Below, in pieces: positions 13,451 through 55,021 of a stretch of 64,000 bases of DNA (within the stretch, counting starts at the first letter, position 1; every line of letters begins with the position of its first letter). A program made the position numbers and the translations under genes. The stretch spans positions 26,075-90,074 of the forward strand of contig JBAMJV010003101.1 in assembly GCA_037951105.1 (NCBI GenBank), read 5' to 3'. The notes beneath the pieces are model-generated. The model had not been told where the DNA came from and did no database searches. It worked only from the letters and a program-made list of their open reading frames with translations. The stretch is from Echinarachnius parma. Taxonomy: Eukaryota > Echinodermata > Echinoidea > Clypeasteroida > Echinarachniidae.

Positions 13451-15045
13451 TCTTCTTCTTCTTCTTCTTCTTCTTCTTCTTGTATAGTCTGCCTCCTTCA
13501 ACTTGAAGATTCTTGCAAACTTTGTGTGTGTGTGTGTATACGCGACGTGCATAGTTCATATTCTTACTTGCAAGTCCAAACTCATTTATAAACAAAAACA
13601 AATAAAATAAATAAAACAAAATTAACGTATATAGTTCAGAAAGGACTGTATTCAGGACAATCTTAGCCACGACTTTCCAGCAGATGGCGACGGAAGGCAT
13701 CTGTAGACGGGGCAGAGGCGATACTCTCGGGTAGAGTGTTCCATGCTCTCACAGTCCTCGGGAAGAATGATTGTTTGTGGTCCTCGAGACGAGAGTAAGG
13801 GACTTGGTATCCTCCTGAGTGGACACGAGTAGATCCGATTACCGGTGTGATGTAGGTTTGGGTCGGGAAGGGAACTACATTGTTGTGTAGTTTGTACATC
13901 ATGGTCAGCCTCATGTCTTCCCTTCTTTGCTGTAGGGTAGGCCATTCGAGCTCCCTCAGCATGTTGTCTACACTTGACGTGTAATGATAACGGTTCAATA
14001 CGAAACGTGCTGCTCTCCTCTTGTAGTTGATTGGCTTGTTGGTCATTCTCGATAGTAAGGTATGTGATGGCGTCATCGGCGAAGAGGCGTACTGGGGAGG
14101 AGAGCTTGTCAGGCAAGTCATTTATGTAATACAGGAACAGACATGGGCCAAGAACCGATCCCTGTGGTACTCCTGACTCCACATTCACTGCAGTTGACTG
14201 TAGACCATCTAGAACCACTCTCTGGCTCCGGTTATGAAGGAAGCTGGCGATCCATTGGAGGTTTTTGCCTCTCACGCCGTAGAAGTTGAGCTTCTTTAAC
14301 AGCCTCTCATGCCCGACCTTGTCAAACGCCTTGCTGAAATCCATCACGAGGACGTCCGTCTGCTTTCCTTGGTCAAGATTGTTATGGAGGTCGCTGACCA
14401 GTCCAAGCAATTGCAGCTCACATGACCTGTTCTTCCTGAATCCGTGTTGGAGGGGGTATAGGATATCATTTCTGTCTCCATGTCGCATGATGTTGCTGGC
14501 CATGACATGCTCCATAAGTTTGCAGCAGATGCATGTCAGGGAGATGGGACGATAGTTAATGGGATCAGATCGGCTTCCCTTCTTGAATATGGGCACAACG
14601 TTTGCTTGTCTCCAATCATCGGGTACTTGTCCAGACTCGTATGAAGCAGTGAATAAGTCAACAAGGATTGGTGCTATGACTTTGGAGAGCTGCTTTAGCA
14701 CTCGGGGTGTGATGCCATCAGGTCCCGGTGCTTTGTGAGCCTTGAGTTCAGATAGCATCTTCTCCACTCCTTTGACTGTAAAGGAGATGTCTGGCATGTT
14801 GTCATGGGGGGAGTCGTCAGGCAGGATGTTGGCTGGTACAGGTGTCTCTAGGGTAAATGCCCTCTCGAACTGTTGGTTGAGGGCTTCCGCCTTGTCAGCA
14901 GGATCTGTTACTGTGCCGTTGTTTGTTTTGAGATCCGCGATGCTGGATTTGTCAGTTCTGTTGTGTTTTATGAAGCTCCAAAATCGCTTCATGTTTTCAC
15001 GCTCGTCAATATACACGGGGGTGTTTGGGTGTGCTTATATTAAAA
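13451..15045 (-). mobile_element. LINE (CR1/jockey-type) remnant, 5' truncated, internally deleted
   Basis: The minus strand encodes the core of a non-LTR reverse transcriptase. Visible blocks are DGITPRVLKQL, NYRPISLTCICCKLMEHV, MDFSKAFDKV, SGVPQGSVLGP and the catalytic FADD (a YxDD-box variant). Shortly after FADD the frame breaks and the next recognisable part, RRAARFVLNRYHYTSSVDNM to WNTLPESI, is the C-terminal end of the same protein in another frame, so the segment between has been deleted. The 5' half, including any endonuclease, is absent. On the element's sense strand it runs on to an (AAG)n tract at 13451-13482, a plausible 3' tail for this clade. It is a dead copy. Confidence 0.85.
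13663..14121 (-). pseudogene. LINE ORF2 C-terminal fragment
   Basis: This frame carries KRRAARFVLNRYHYTSSV, LEWPTLQQRREDMRLTMMYK and FFPRTVRAWNTLPESI, the standard end of CR1/jockey-like ORF2 proteins. It is out of frame with the reverse-transcriptase part immediately upstream. Confidence 0.8.
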
Positions 15046-16130
15046 ATAACACATTTCAATGTATATTACAAGTTTACAACTTACAAGCACAAAAATGAAA
15101 GTACAAATTGGCCTACGGAGTACGGATCACCCAATTTTCACTAATTGAACCATAACAAAATAAATGATAACAACTAATGTGTGTTGCTTTAAAAAAATCC
15201 ACTGAAATAAATGATATATCTAACTTTGATACATGAATAATAGAGGTTTGAATTAAGAATTGTATGTCAATGCATGTTTATACAAAGAATTTCCGATTTT
15301 GGACCACTAGTACAAAAATGAAATTGAAATGAAATTGAAGAAATTATTTTAGCGTTTTGAAATATTTGACTTTTTGTGTGATTTTTGCTAACAATCCATA
15401 GCAGATTTGAATTCTTCATAATAATAGAAGGAAGCAAACTTAAGAAGTAAAATTATTCATGGATAGAAATTACTAATTGGCAAACATGCACTTTGATGCA
15501 CTTATGGAGTGTTTTGGAGGATTAAACTACCAAGTACCAAGTGATCCCGCGGCGTTATGGTGCAGTGGCCGTGATCCGACTAATATAAGGTAAATAAAAT
15601 TGCGTAAAATGGTGTATAACGCGTAGCGACTTGCGTACTGGCGGCGAAATTAGCTCGAACTTACCATATTTATAATTAACACAATTTTAGCTTTCTAACG
15701 ATGTATGATAGTCTATAAAATGTATTTTTTCCCTTGGAAATAATTGAACACAATGATAAAGTGATCCTTTCTGGTTCATCTACGGTATCTAACTTCGCTC
15801 TACGTACGTACAAGTACTGAAGTACGCGCGGGGTTGCGCGCGATGCGCGCGATGCGCGACGATCGAATTATTTGTGTTGGTACGATCGAAGGCTCGATCG
15901 CTACATCGATCATGGCGATGCGGGGGAGCGGAGGTTTACTCGTTAGGCAGCCGCTTCGCATATCGGCCGCGCGGTTATCGGTGTATTTACGACTTGGTTT
16001 TTTTAACCATTCCTACTTCCGGGTGAATACATTGTACTCAATTCCAACGTAGATGGCAATATAACTGCTTGAACACAGCTCTTGAAAGATCCGAATCCTC
16101 AAAACGTACTTGGAACTGAATCGGTTCTCT
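15046..16130. other. Intergenic, no gene seen
   Basis: The sequence is AT-rich to 15800, then there is a CpG-rich stretch (GCGCGCGATGCGCGCGATG) at 15825-15980. I see no ORF with a recognisable product. Confidence 0.5.
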
Positions 16131-16142
16131 CGCCTGGCTTGA

Positions 16143-16280
16143 TGCAGTGGCGTAGCCGCTCGAGGGTCAACGGATTGGGGGGGGGGGGGGGGGGGGGCAC
16201 AACTGCGAGGGAGCGAAGCGCCCGAGGGGGGGGAGGGTGTGGGAGGGGGGGTGTCCCCCCTCCCACGGTAGGGAGCTTTT
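16143..16280. repeat. CAGTGGCGTAGCC-headed G-rich dispersed repeat
   Basis: The block starts GCAGTGGCGTAGCCGC, followed by a 22-base G run, a GAGGGAGCGAAGCGCCCGAG block, more G runs and a C run. The same head is at 21573 before another long G run, and its reverse complement is near 29115. This is an interspersed element, possibly hAT-like by its CAGTGGCG terminus. Confidence 0.5.
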
Positions 16281-16576
16281 GCAAATTTTCACTCGAAATA
16301 ATGCAATCTGGTGCATACCTTGGAAGGAAATTTAATAATACTAAATTAAAGAAATCATGACTTAAATCATCCCCCTCATGATTAGACCGCTATATAGTAT
16401 ACAAACACAATCGAACCTACACAAACACCATACTCAAATACGCTCACATCGTCCGTGCATGTCTATACTTATTTGGGGGAGGGTGTGGGAGGGGGTTTGA
16501 AAGTCATTATAATTATGATTTGAAACGAGTGAAGTGCAGTTTTTGACACTAAATCTTTAATTAATTTATAAATTTG

Positions 16577-16587
16577 TATTTATCTAT

Positions 16588-16682
<95 letters not shown>

Positions 16683-16686
16683 TTAT
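16577..16686. repeat. (TTTA)n microsatellite
   Basis: About 27 uninterrupted TTTA units are followed by T and G homopolymers at 16708-16733. Confidence 0.95.
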
Positions 16687-16832
16687 TATTTGTTTTAATT
16701 TATTTTATTTTTTTTTTTTTTGGGGGGGGGGGGTTTCCATTTTTAAAAATTATTTTGTATACAAAATGGCCCTGGACCCACCCACCAACTTCCTAATCTT
16801 ATTTGGATGTTTGGAATTTGGTTTAACAGGAA

Positions 16833-17336
16833 ATGATAAAGAAGTGCATTAGAAAGTTAATACGTACCTTGAAACGTATTACTTTACCCATTAGTGCTCT
16901 CGTTATTGTTTATACTGGATACATAATTATAAGACCAATATTAGAGTACTGTGCACCACTTTTTCATTCCCACCTAACATGTAAACAAACAGATAATATT
17001 GAACAAATACAAAAACAGGCATGTATAATTATTTTGGGACTTAATTATGAATCATATAATCATGCTTTAGAATTGTGCAATTTATTAATGGTTCTATGTC
17101 ATGGAAATCACATAAAAAAATTGTTTAGCCTGTCAGGGATAGTTTTTTACGTGGATTCCAATTACAGTAATATTTTTTTCAATGGAAAAAAGTCAATGAA
17201 ACAAGAAATCAACTTGAAAATTCAAATTGGAAACGCCCACAAAAAATGTCTCCAGAGTGAAATTCTGCAAGTGACCTCATCTGTCAATCACAACTCAGTT
17301 TCATATAAGATGAACAATGCACTTCACCAAAACTGA
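16833..17336 (+). pseudogene. LINE reverse-transcriptase C-terminal remnant
   Basis: The frame includes VYTGYIIIRPILEYCAPLFH and DNIEQIQKQACIIILGLNYE. These match the segment after the polymerase core of CR1/jockey-like ORF2 (a Y-x-x-x-IRPxLEY block, then IQ-x-x-A-x-x-ILG). The rest has decayed and there is no catalytic core. It is not a host gene. Confidence 0.65.
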
Positions 17337-17399
17337 GCGCCTGCTCACAATATTATCACATGATCATTGAATACACTACCAACTAACACACTTTCAATT

Positions 17400-18290
17400 T
17401 CAATAGCAGTTGCTATGTGAGAAAAGCCCACCCATCATTATGACAAGAAAGGCACTGACAAGCTATTGTATGGAAGCATGCAGGGCATACTATTTTTGTC
17501 CTTCTCCTTTTCGATGTAATCTGACCAGTGATGTTAAAGCTGGGCTCGTCAAAGCTGGATATTGCATCTGCCACAGGGCGTATTAGGAGCAACAGAGAGA
17601 TGCAAATCGAGGACAATGATCACGAAGAGGCGGATACACTGATGATCCACAATACGGGCATCAAAGATAAGCCTGCCTGATGCAGAATTGGTGGTTTTCA
17701 TTCCATACACTGATCCTGGTGCTGGTCATGGCACTATTTCTTTGCTGAGAAACCCGTCCATGTCGATGCATTCCGGAGTAGTCCAAGTACAGCCAATATA
17801 GGCAGCTCTAGGTCCAGAAATGCAAATGCTATTCTAGCCTATCACGCAATCACAGGGGCAGGCAACACGTACAGGACGGTTCTCTTGCATTCATAGGCAA
17901 GGCAACCAAGCTGCAAGTCTACCTCAACAGGTGTATAAGTCATCAATGCACTGTAGTTGCTTTTAGATGACGCTGAAGTCACTGAAGATCGGCTGTCATC
18001 ACTTTCTACATTCGTCTGTACTGCATATGCACTAATTAAAGGGCATCGATATTGCATCCCCGAGTTGTTCCAAGCAGCACATTCACTGAGTCCAGATCCG
18101 GGCCACATTATGAGGTCAAGAAAGCATTGCTCAGCAGCCGTTCCTGGATCCACTGCAGCATGACTTCTACAAGGATACATCAGCTGATCAGGTAAATCCG
18201 GTCCTCCCAACATTCAAAGCCATCATCGAGATGGTGAGATGCAAGTGCAGAGAAGACTGTTCAACATTGATGCTCTTGTAGGACCAATAA
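17400..18290. other. GC-richer stretch with short open frames, unrecognised
   Basis: Composition rises to near 48% GC and two short open frames appear (17957-18163 plus, 17842-18213 minus). I cannot identify a product. It may be a decayed transposon gene or a single-copy non-coding segment. Confidence 0.3.
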
Positions 18291-18561
18291 TTTACCATGC
18301 ATAGTTCAGCATGAACTCAGTGCTAGAATGACGAGGACTCTCGGAATGACATGTTGACGACCAGTGATAGTAATGATCATGATGATGATTATGACATGCA
18401 AAGATTTTGCTATAAATTTGTCCAAGAAGCGGCCTAGACATAAGTTATGACTTGCTACACATAAAAGTGCCGAGCCATTATTAACAAACATTATAATATG
18501 GTGAACAAGATAAACTGCTATATTGTTATGCAAGCTTTTTAAAACTTTATACCACTGGCTT

Positions 18562-19012
18562 CCTCATGTGCGAAAATGTATGTTTAGCCGTGGAAATAAT
18601 GACTCTAAGTTTATTGGATGCTGAGATATTGAGAAACAGAGATTGTCAAAGCGGCCATTTTGAAAATCCAAGATGGCCGCTTTGTGGTTATGTTTATCTT
18701 ATTTTACATTGTACCACTGTCTTCCCCGTCCCTGAAAATGTATGTTAGCCATTAAAATCATGACTCTAAGCCACTTGAATCCTGAAATATTTGGAAAACA
18801 CTGATTTTCAAGGCGGCCATTTTGAAAATCCAAGATGGCCGCTTTGTGGTTGTGTTGATCTTATTTAACATTGTACCATTGTCTTCCCCATCCATGAAAA
18901 CATATGTTTAGTCGTTCAAATCATTACTTTAGGCCACCTGGAAGCTGAGATAATGAGAAACACCTATTGTTATGGCGGCCATTTTGAAAATCCAAGATGG
19001 CCGCCATAAATG
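18562..19012 (+). repeat. Tandem repeat (about 2.6 copies) of a hairpin-bearing unit
   Basis: Units of roughly 170 bp start near 18562, 18748 and 18915. Each carries GCGGCCATTTTG, a 6-base gap (AAAATC), then CAAGATGGCCGC, which can fold into a 12-bp stem with one G-T pair. ATGGC words on both arms resemble YY1 sites. No coding. Confidence 0.75.
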
Positions 19013-19140
19013 CTTCCGGCAAATTGTAAACATTGGTTTTCTGACTTCTTATACTATACAGATTCCAAAAATGTATAGGTTTACAAATCCCCAAAAAAAG
19101 TTTACGAAAGCTAAAATTTCGACATAGTGAACCTGACTAT

Positions 19141-19231
19141 CTCTACATTTTTTATTTCTCTCGTGCGATTATATTGCACTCGGCCTGCGGCCTCGATGCA
19201 ATATAATCGCTCTCGAGAAATTAAAAATGTA
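19141..19231. repeat. Imperfect palindrome
   Basis: The left arm (TACATTTTTTATTTCTCTCG, GCGATTATATTGCA) is mirrored by the right arm (TGCAATATAATCGC, CGAGAAATTAAAAATGTA) around a GGCCTGCGGCC centre. It can form a long hairpin. Confidence 0.7.
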
Positions 19232-19329
19232 TCGTTGTCTATTCTGGTATATTGAACTCCAAACCATGCACCATTTGTATAATAGTAGCTGCGCTATATA
19301 CATTTCATATTAATATGATTATTATCAAT

Positions 19330-19770
19330 TATGCGCGCGCTTTCCTATCTCGAGTTCGAACCGAGCCCACTCTGTTTGTCCTTCAGCAATAAATGGGTAC
19401 TTGGTCGGGTGTGTTTCAATATGGATTGAATTACATGCTCATGAATATTCATTAATGTAACTACATGTTTATGCCATTATTGGTCACGTGACTTGAATAA
19501 ATGCATTTCCCATCTAGACCTAATACTGGAGTGCAGAGACTCTTTCTTTCTCCTGAACCTATATCGTGATTCTACTGAACACCACAATAACTAATATTGA
19601 AACAGGGTATTAACTAGCCTTCATCGCCCGTTGGACAGCTGGGCTAGTATGCTCCCAGGGAGTTGAGACGGTGCGCAAGATAATTGTGCGGGTTTGACAT
19701 GTACCTGACAATGCGCTTATGAATATTGTATTAAGCGCTATACAAATCTAATATATTATTATTAATTATG
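19330..19770. repeat. Possible SINE-like segment
   Basis: On the minus strand GGTTCGAACTC at about 19349-19359 matches a Pol III B box. Downstream on the plus strand AAGCGCTATACAAAT followed by ATTATTATT resembles a SINE tail. The two may not belong to one element, because their orientations disagree. Confidence 0.3.
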
Positions 19771-20127
19771 CACTTATCAGTAATATCAATTAATTCTAGC
19801 GTTTCATTTCCCTTTAATGTATCATTCGATGTACAAAATACCGTATAGTAGGACTGTATTTCCACATTTCCACCTCTTCCGATCTGAGTATACATGTAGA
19901 CTAGAGTGTTAAATTGTTGTTGTTGCAAAAACAGAACAAAACTCTCTTTTTAAAATAATTTCTATAGCCGGATGTCACAATAGGTTATAGTTCACGTTCT
20001 ATACATGTGTATGGATAATATGTTATAATTAACCTTCCGTATAAATTATAACATACAGTATACATGCAGCCACGGAAGTGGAAGTCTAACTTCCCTTATG
20101 CAGCTGACTCCGAATGAGAGACAGTAT

Positions 20128-20389
20128 GAATATATATAATTTATTTATATTTATATGCACCCGACTCGCACCAGGGAAACGGACGGTTATACCTGCATCA
20201 CTGCAGTGCATACTGTACATGCGTGATTATAGTTCGGACAGATTGGGTGATTCACATTGGGGTTGTCGTACAGTACTGTTTTGTTTGATTAGTATTGAAG
20301 CGTGCAATTATTTGTTGTGTTTGCTATTAGCTGGAGAAAGGGAAATAGACGTTTCCCTCTACATTTTGTACACGTTGTCTGTATACACA
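20128..20389 (+). promoter_or_regulatory. Possible core promoter and 5' leader of the Roc-COR-death gene
   Basis: A TATA-like run (ATATATATAATTT, about 20130-20143) lies 250 bp before the chosen start codon. The open frame continues upstream of 20390, but its translation is hydrophobic and low in charge, unlike the protein that follows, so I treat it as leader. No initiator was identified. Confidence 0.3.
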
Positions 20390-49611
<29,222 letters not shown>

Positions 49612-50343
49612 AACTCACTTCTGCAGCAAGAGACGGTTAAAAGTAGTTTGAAGACATAAATCAAAATCAAGCAAATGCCTTACGCACAGTGTGTAATACA
49701 CTATGGCTTTGTGCATGTTTTGCAGGACGCACAGTACAGTTACCACCACATTACAAAAAGGTGACCCGCACTGTAGAGCATATCCAAACAGAGACCAGTG
49801 AAAACTGATGAAAGAAACACCAAGCAGATCAGTAGAGTGTGGTCAATACCTATGGGAACCTGGTGGGACCATGGGCGTCAACAGGTGGAGGACAGGAAGG
49901 GGAGAGGACATGTCCACCCCCCGCACTTTTTCATAAATGTATACATTATGAATGTTTGATTCCATAGATTGCACTACATATTATGTGACATTTCTGTCTC
50001 AGGTACTGCACCAAATCGCACAATTTCAAGTGCAAAAGCTCTCTACACTGGGAGGGGACACCCCATCCCAAACCCTCCCCCGAGTCGGTCGCTTCGCTCC
50101 CTCGCAATTTCCCCCACACTTTTGAGAAGCTGTTCAACTGCTGTTGACGCCCTTGGGTGGAACATGTATTAACTCCATGGGATTGCAATATCTTGTAGGG
50201 AACAGATTATAGGATATAGTCGAGAATGTACACCAACTTTGCCAACGGAAGAAGTGTTTTTGTTGTTCTGGCTGTGTCATAATGGTGTGACTTGCAGATC
50301 TTCATCAAAATGTGTGTTCGAATACGTTTACTTCACTGAACTC

Positions 50344-50720
50344 TTAAAGGGATCTAGTAGCATTGTCCGATTCAACTAAACGTCATCAGTAATCTAGTGG
50401 TTCTTTCACACCTTGTTGTATTTGTATCGCCAAAAGAAGTATACAACAGGTTTTGCTTTTCCGAATTTCTCTATCGTTAGAAAGAAATTAACTATTTAAG
50501 TTGTTGGACTATCCAGTGGATATTCATAATTGTGTATAAAGTCAGTGCAATGAGTAAGCAAATATCACTTTGCATTTGTACTTATTACTCTTCCATATAA
50601 CATCAATTGGACGCGAAATTTGACCAGAATACGCAGAGGACATCAGATCACAAAAATACACAGAATACCACCCATTCGTCACTTTCTGCACACGTCAACC
50701 AAGTTGCTAGATACCTTTAA
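50344..50720. mobile_element. TTAA-bounded MITE, copy E (family 1)
   Basis: The inverted ends are TTAAAGGGATCTAGTAGC and TTGCTAGATACCTTTAA. 377 bp, in the presumed 3' flank of the Roc-COR gene. Confidence 0.72.
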
Positions 50721-50807
50721 GAATCCATCTTGTCTTTAAAAATATGGGTGTAAGGGCAGAACTTGGCTGCGGAACTACAACCATTGTTGTCATTTAAATA
50801 CACAAGT

Positions 50808-51026
50808 AAAGCCCGGCGCAGACAGAGCCGACTCGACCCGATCCGACTGGTTTCCAGTCAGGCTAGAGTCAGTTTCGCTCAGTTGGAACCGATCCAACAT
50901 GTTGAATCGGCCTTGAATGACCTCCGACTGGCACTTGACTGGAGTGGAAAACCGGAGTCCTGAGGTTAATCAGGCTGAAAACCAGTCGGATCGGGTTGAG
51001 TCGGCTCTGTCTGCGCCGGGCATAAG
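50808..51026. mobile_element. MITE with about 50-bp GC-rich terminal inverted repeats
   Basis: GCCCGGCGCAGACAGAGCCG then ACTCGACCCGATCCGACTGG at the left is mirrored at the right end. About 215 bp, non-coding. The layout is the same as that of 22597-22906 but the sequence differs. Confidence 0.78.
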
Positions 51027-52290
51027 AATGGTCTTCCATTTGTCTCAACCAAACGATGTGATGAATTCTGCTGCCTTTACTACTACTACTAAATACTAAT
51101 TGATATTTATATAGCGCCTTTCCAACATTTATCGATGCGTTTTGCATGTCTGACCAGGCCTTTATTGTAAAATGCTTAACTGTAGTGTTCGGAAGTTCAA
51201 AATTAAAGACAATTGTGCATTTCGGATAGTAATGATGTTCTACTAACTATGCTACTGATTTGTGCGACATATGCATGTTTATTACACTATTGCTCGTCAT
51301 GTACTATTTTTCACTTTGTTACTTTATGTTTGGTACAAGTATCAAAATGATTTATTTGGATTTCGCTTGAATATTTCAACCACAACAAAACATATTTTCA
51401 ATATAATGTATTATGCTGGTTACATGTTTCACTCAAATCACTGCTGGTTTAATTAATTAACCATGCCTTCCATCATTATAGGGAATAAATAACCAATGAA
51501 TGTGAAACTTTGAAACTGAAAAGTTGTTCGTTTGTTATTATATCCATGGTTGTGTGTGTTGACGGTTAATGGTGGTACATGTGTATGTGTATGATTATTT
51601 TCTCTTTTTAGATAGTAAGCATCATAAATCGTTGTCATATCATTTCATAAAACATCAAATGAGTAGCAATTATACAAATGTTATTGCAATGAAATAGAAA
51701 CAAACACAAAATTGGGACAAGGAGTAAGAATTTAATCAAATTGTGCGTTTGACATTGATTACATTAAGTTGTAATTATTTTACAAGATAATCTTGATTTT
51801 GAAATATCCATGTTTATAATGAATACATTTCTTTAAAAATATTGTATTATTTTACCAAACCTTATCATGGCTATGTTAATATTGCGTTAACAAGTATCCA
51901 TAAATAATAAATGTTACTTTAATTAAATTCTTTAACTAGATTATGCGGAAAAGGACTATATTAAAACATTACTATTTGAGCTTATTAGGTTTTGCATTCA
52001 ACCCTTATCTGAACAGTGTAGCCTACTAAATAAACTTAACAATTTTGAATTTAAACACATATTGATTATACCATTTTTAAACACATTTAGTTTCTCACCT
52101 TATATTTCAAATTGTTTAAAGATTTTTAAAAAGGTATTTACATCTAAGCTTTAGTTCCTCATTTCGTTTTTTGTATAATTTGGGTAAAGGTATTTAATAA
52201 TTATTAAATTAATTTGTTCATCCAAGATTAACCTTTCATCAAACCAATAGGCATACTTGTTATGAAGTAAATTTTACATTCAGGCAGTAT
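51027..52290. other. Intergenic, no gene seen
   Basis: AT-rich. A TTTATATAGCGCC word at 51105-51117 resembles a reversed SINE tail. AATAAA at 51484 could serve as a distant polyadenylation signal for the Roc-COR gene, but nothing links it. Confidence 0.45.
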
Positions 52291-52296
52291 TTTACT

Positions 52297-54763
52297 ATAG
52301 GTTTTCCCATCTATTTTCAAACTATCGTCAATCAAATTCAAACAATTCTAACTTCAATTTCGTCCTGAGAAGTCAGGAAACTGCAATTGTTACATTCGAT
52401 TTAGGGATGGCGTCAAAATGATCACTATCGCCCTACCGCGGGATCCCGCTTGGGACGATTAGAGCGCGTATTTGTATTCGAACTTTCGGGTTTGATCGTT
52501 CCTAGCGGTACGCTGCGGCGTCCCGATCAGCTGAGTCAGCTGTGGAGAGGAATTCGTCCCGACGCGGCGGGACTCAACGCGGCGGGCCGCGGGATCCCGA
52601 TTCTTGCGCGCGAAGATCATTATTGCATGCCGCATGCATACGAGTACCGTACACGTACCTACGTAGGTACGTGTACGGTACTCGTACATGTATGCATGCG
52701 CAATGCAACATCCACGTACACGCGCACAGCCTAGCCTAGCTAGCCTGTGCATGTGTACAATGTACACGCATGTAACGTATAATTGGTGTGATGGCCTGGC
52801 CAGGCCACCTCGCTCGACTGTTAATGTTGGAAGAGTCGAGTAGGTCTAGTATCTACTCGAGCGACCAAATCGTACTCAGCATGCCTGCATGATAATGCTA
52901 ATCTCTGCTGGAATGTGGTCCGGAGTGCGCGTGCGGGCCGGAAAATAATCAGATCGATCTAGGTAGCTATCTCATCATCGCATTCATGACGAAATCTTTA
53001 ACGTGACAGTTTCATCCGCAATCCAACAATACGCTCTGAGCCTCCTCTGAGCCAACATTATATCAGTCGTCTAGAGTAGACGTAAGTCTTTTATACAAAC
53101 TCAATACAAACAAATCTGGGTAGCGTTACATACCTTGTTTCAAAAATAGGATGAAAAGTGGCCATAGCTAGAGTTAGTTGCGTCAGCTGTCGATGTTATG
53201 TCTTCTGAGGGATCACACTAACAACATCGACAGACCAGGCCCAGGTGGCATAGTAGCGGCGCTATAGTCCATTCATGCGCTAGACAAATTGTGTACGTCT
53301 AATTACTAGCATAAGCACGTAAAACCACCGAAGTACGGTGGCGGGGCCCTAGGCGCGGCCTCCCGCGGCGGAACGATATCGTTCCCCCGCGGTAAGACCA
53401 TGCATGTACATGTCCGTCCCCCTGCAGGGGACTGGTGGAAACAAATCGGTTTCAAGCGTGCTGCGGTATACTGCGGCCCGCCGATCGTCCAGGCTCGGGC
53501 CCAAGCGGGATCCTGCAGCGGGACGGCAGTGATCATTTTGATGCCACCCCTTAGTAATTTACCATTCGAATTGATCAATGGTCATTCAAATTCAAAATTG
53601 ACTCATTCTAATTCGTGAATTTGCAATGGAATTCGTCCCGCCTGGTTATACAACGCACAATGTCATTCGATTTCAAGACTAAGTCGTTCAAATTCGTCAT
53701 GTATAGTCTGGTTGCTTTGGTTCATATGTATTTTCCTATTGAAGCTCATACAATTCATTTCAAAATCAATGACTTCAATAATAATTGTTTATAAAACGAT
53801 AAACTGATCACAAAGCAATTCATTTCGATATTGCAATTCACAAAACGATAAATGACCAAAAGTCTGATTGATTGATCCATGCATTAGATCTGTGTTGGGA
53901 GACATATTCCCATATCAAATTCATGATACTGTATATATAAAATACAAAAACTGTTCAATAGACGATAAGACTAAAATTGTACGAATTTCCGGCACACAAA
54001 ACAAACATACACACTGGGTTCCAATATACAAAGGATAATAATGAAAGGATGATGAGACAAAGTATCAAATACAGCTTTCGATATTGTTTCACGAATTTGA
54101 ATGGGAAATAACGAAATTAAATGCCCAATGACGAAATTGATCATCACATTGTACACAGGGAGGAGTGATCGGACGAAATTGAATGAGCTTTGACTAAAAC
54201 GATCGGGTCATTGACGAAGTTGGTTGCGAAAGAACGAAATCGTGTGCTGAATGACGAAATCGAACATTACATATGACCGGCGAAAGACTTTCCGGACGAA
54301 ATTGAAGTTAACAATTAATGAAATTGAATGACGATTGTTTGAAAATGGATGGGAAAACCTATAGTAGACGATAGACTAAAATTGTGTGAATTTCCGGGAC
54401 ACAAAACAAACATTGAAATTGGGTTCAAATTTACAAAGGATATTAATGAAAGGTTGATGAAACAAAGTATAAAATACAGCTTTCTATGTTGTTGGACAAA
54501 TTGGAATGGGAAATAACGAAATTGAATGCACAATGACGAAATGTATCATCACATTGAACACCGGCAGGAGCGATCAAACGAAATTGAAGACGTTTTGACT
54601 AAAATGATCGGTACAATGACGACAATTAGATTGCGAAAGAACGAAATTGTGTGCGCAATGACGAAATTGAACATTACATATGACCTGCGAAAGACTTTCC
54701 GGACGAAATTGAAGTTAACAATTAATTAGTGACGATTTTTTGAAAATGGATGGGAAACCCTAT
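52297..54763. mobile_element. 2.5-kb non-autonomous DNA transposon with GACGAAATTGA subrepeats
   Basis: The left end TATAGGTTTTCCCATC, ATTTTCAAA, ATCGTCA is mirrored at the right end (TGACGAT, TTTGAAAAT, GATGGGAAACCCTATA). Inside the right half the word AATGACGAAATTGA and variants recurs many times, and a roughly 404-bp block is tandemly duplicated (53958-54361 and 54362-54765). The core (52430-53560) is CpG-rich. No transposase frame is seen. Confidence 0.65.
52641..52684. repeat. Perfect 44-bp palindrome
   Basis: CGAGTACCGTACACGTACCT AC is followed by its exact reverse complement with no spacer. GCATGCATA-type words extend it imperfectly on both sides. Confidence 0.95.
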
Positions 54764-55021
54764 ACTATTCTAAAAATAAGATTTACAAGATGTACACATA
54801 TATAACATTAGAGAATGACATAGTTACCACTTTCTTAGTTTTTAATACAGCGCGACAAGTAAAAGAGCATTATATTTATTTATGACATTTATCTATTTAA
54901 TCGCCCTTTAGTTTTACTTTCAAATTTATTCACAATCAAAAGCAAATTATCTAGGTTGCTACCAACTTTTCACAAAACACACTTCAAAATAGGGTAACTA
55001 AAAATAATTTTTATTTTTGAC

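Noticed and set aside
20114-20389. Upstream in-frame extension of Roc-COR exon 1
   Set aside because: Hydrophobic, cysteine-bearing translation unlike the following basic region; the ATG at 20390 has the stronger context.
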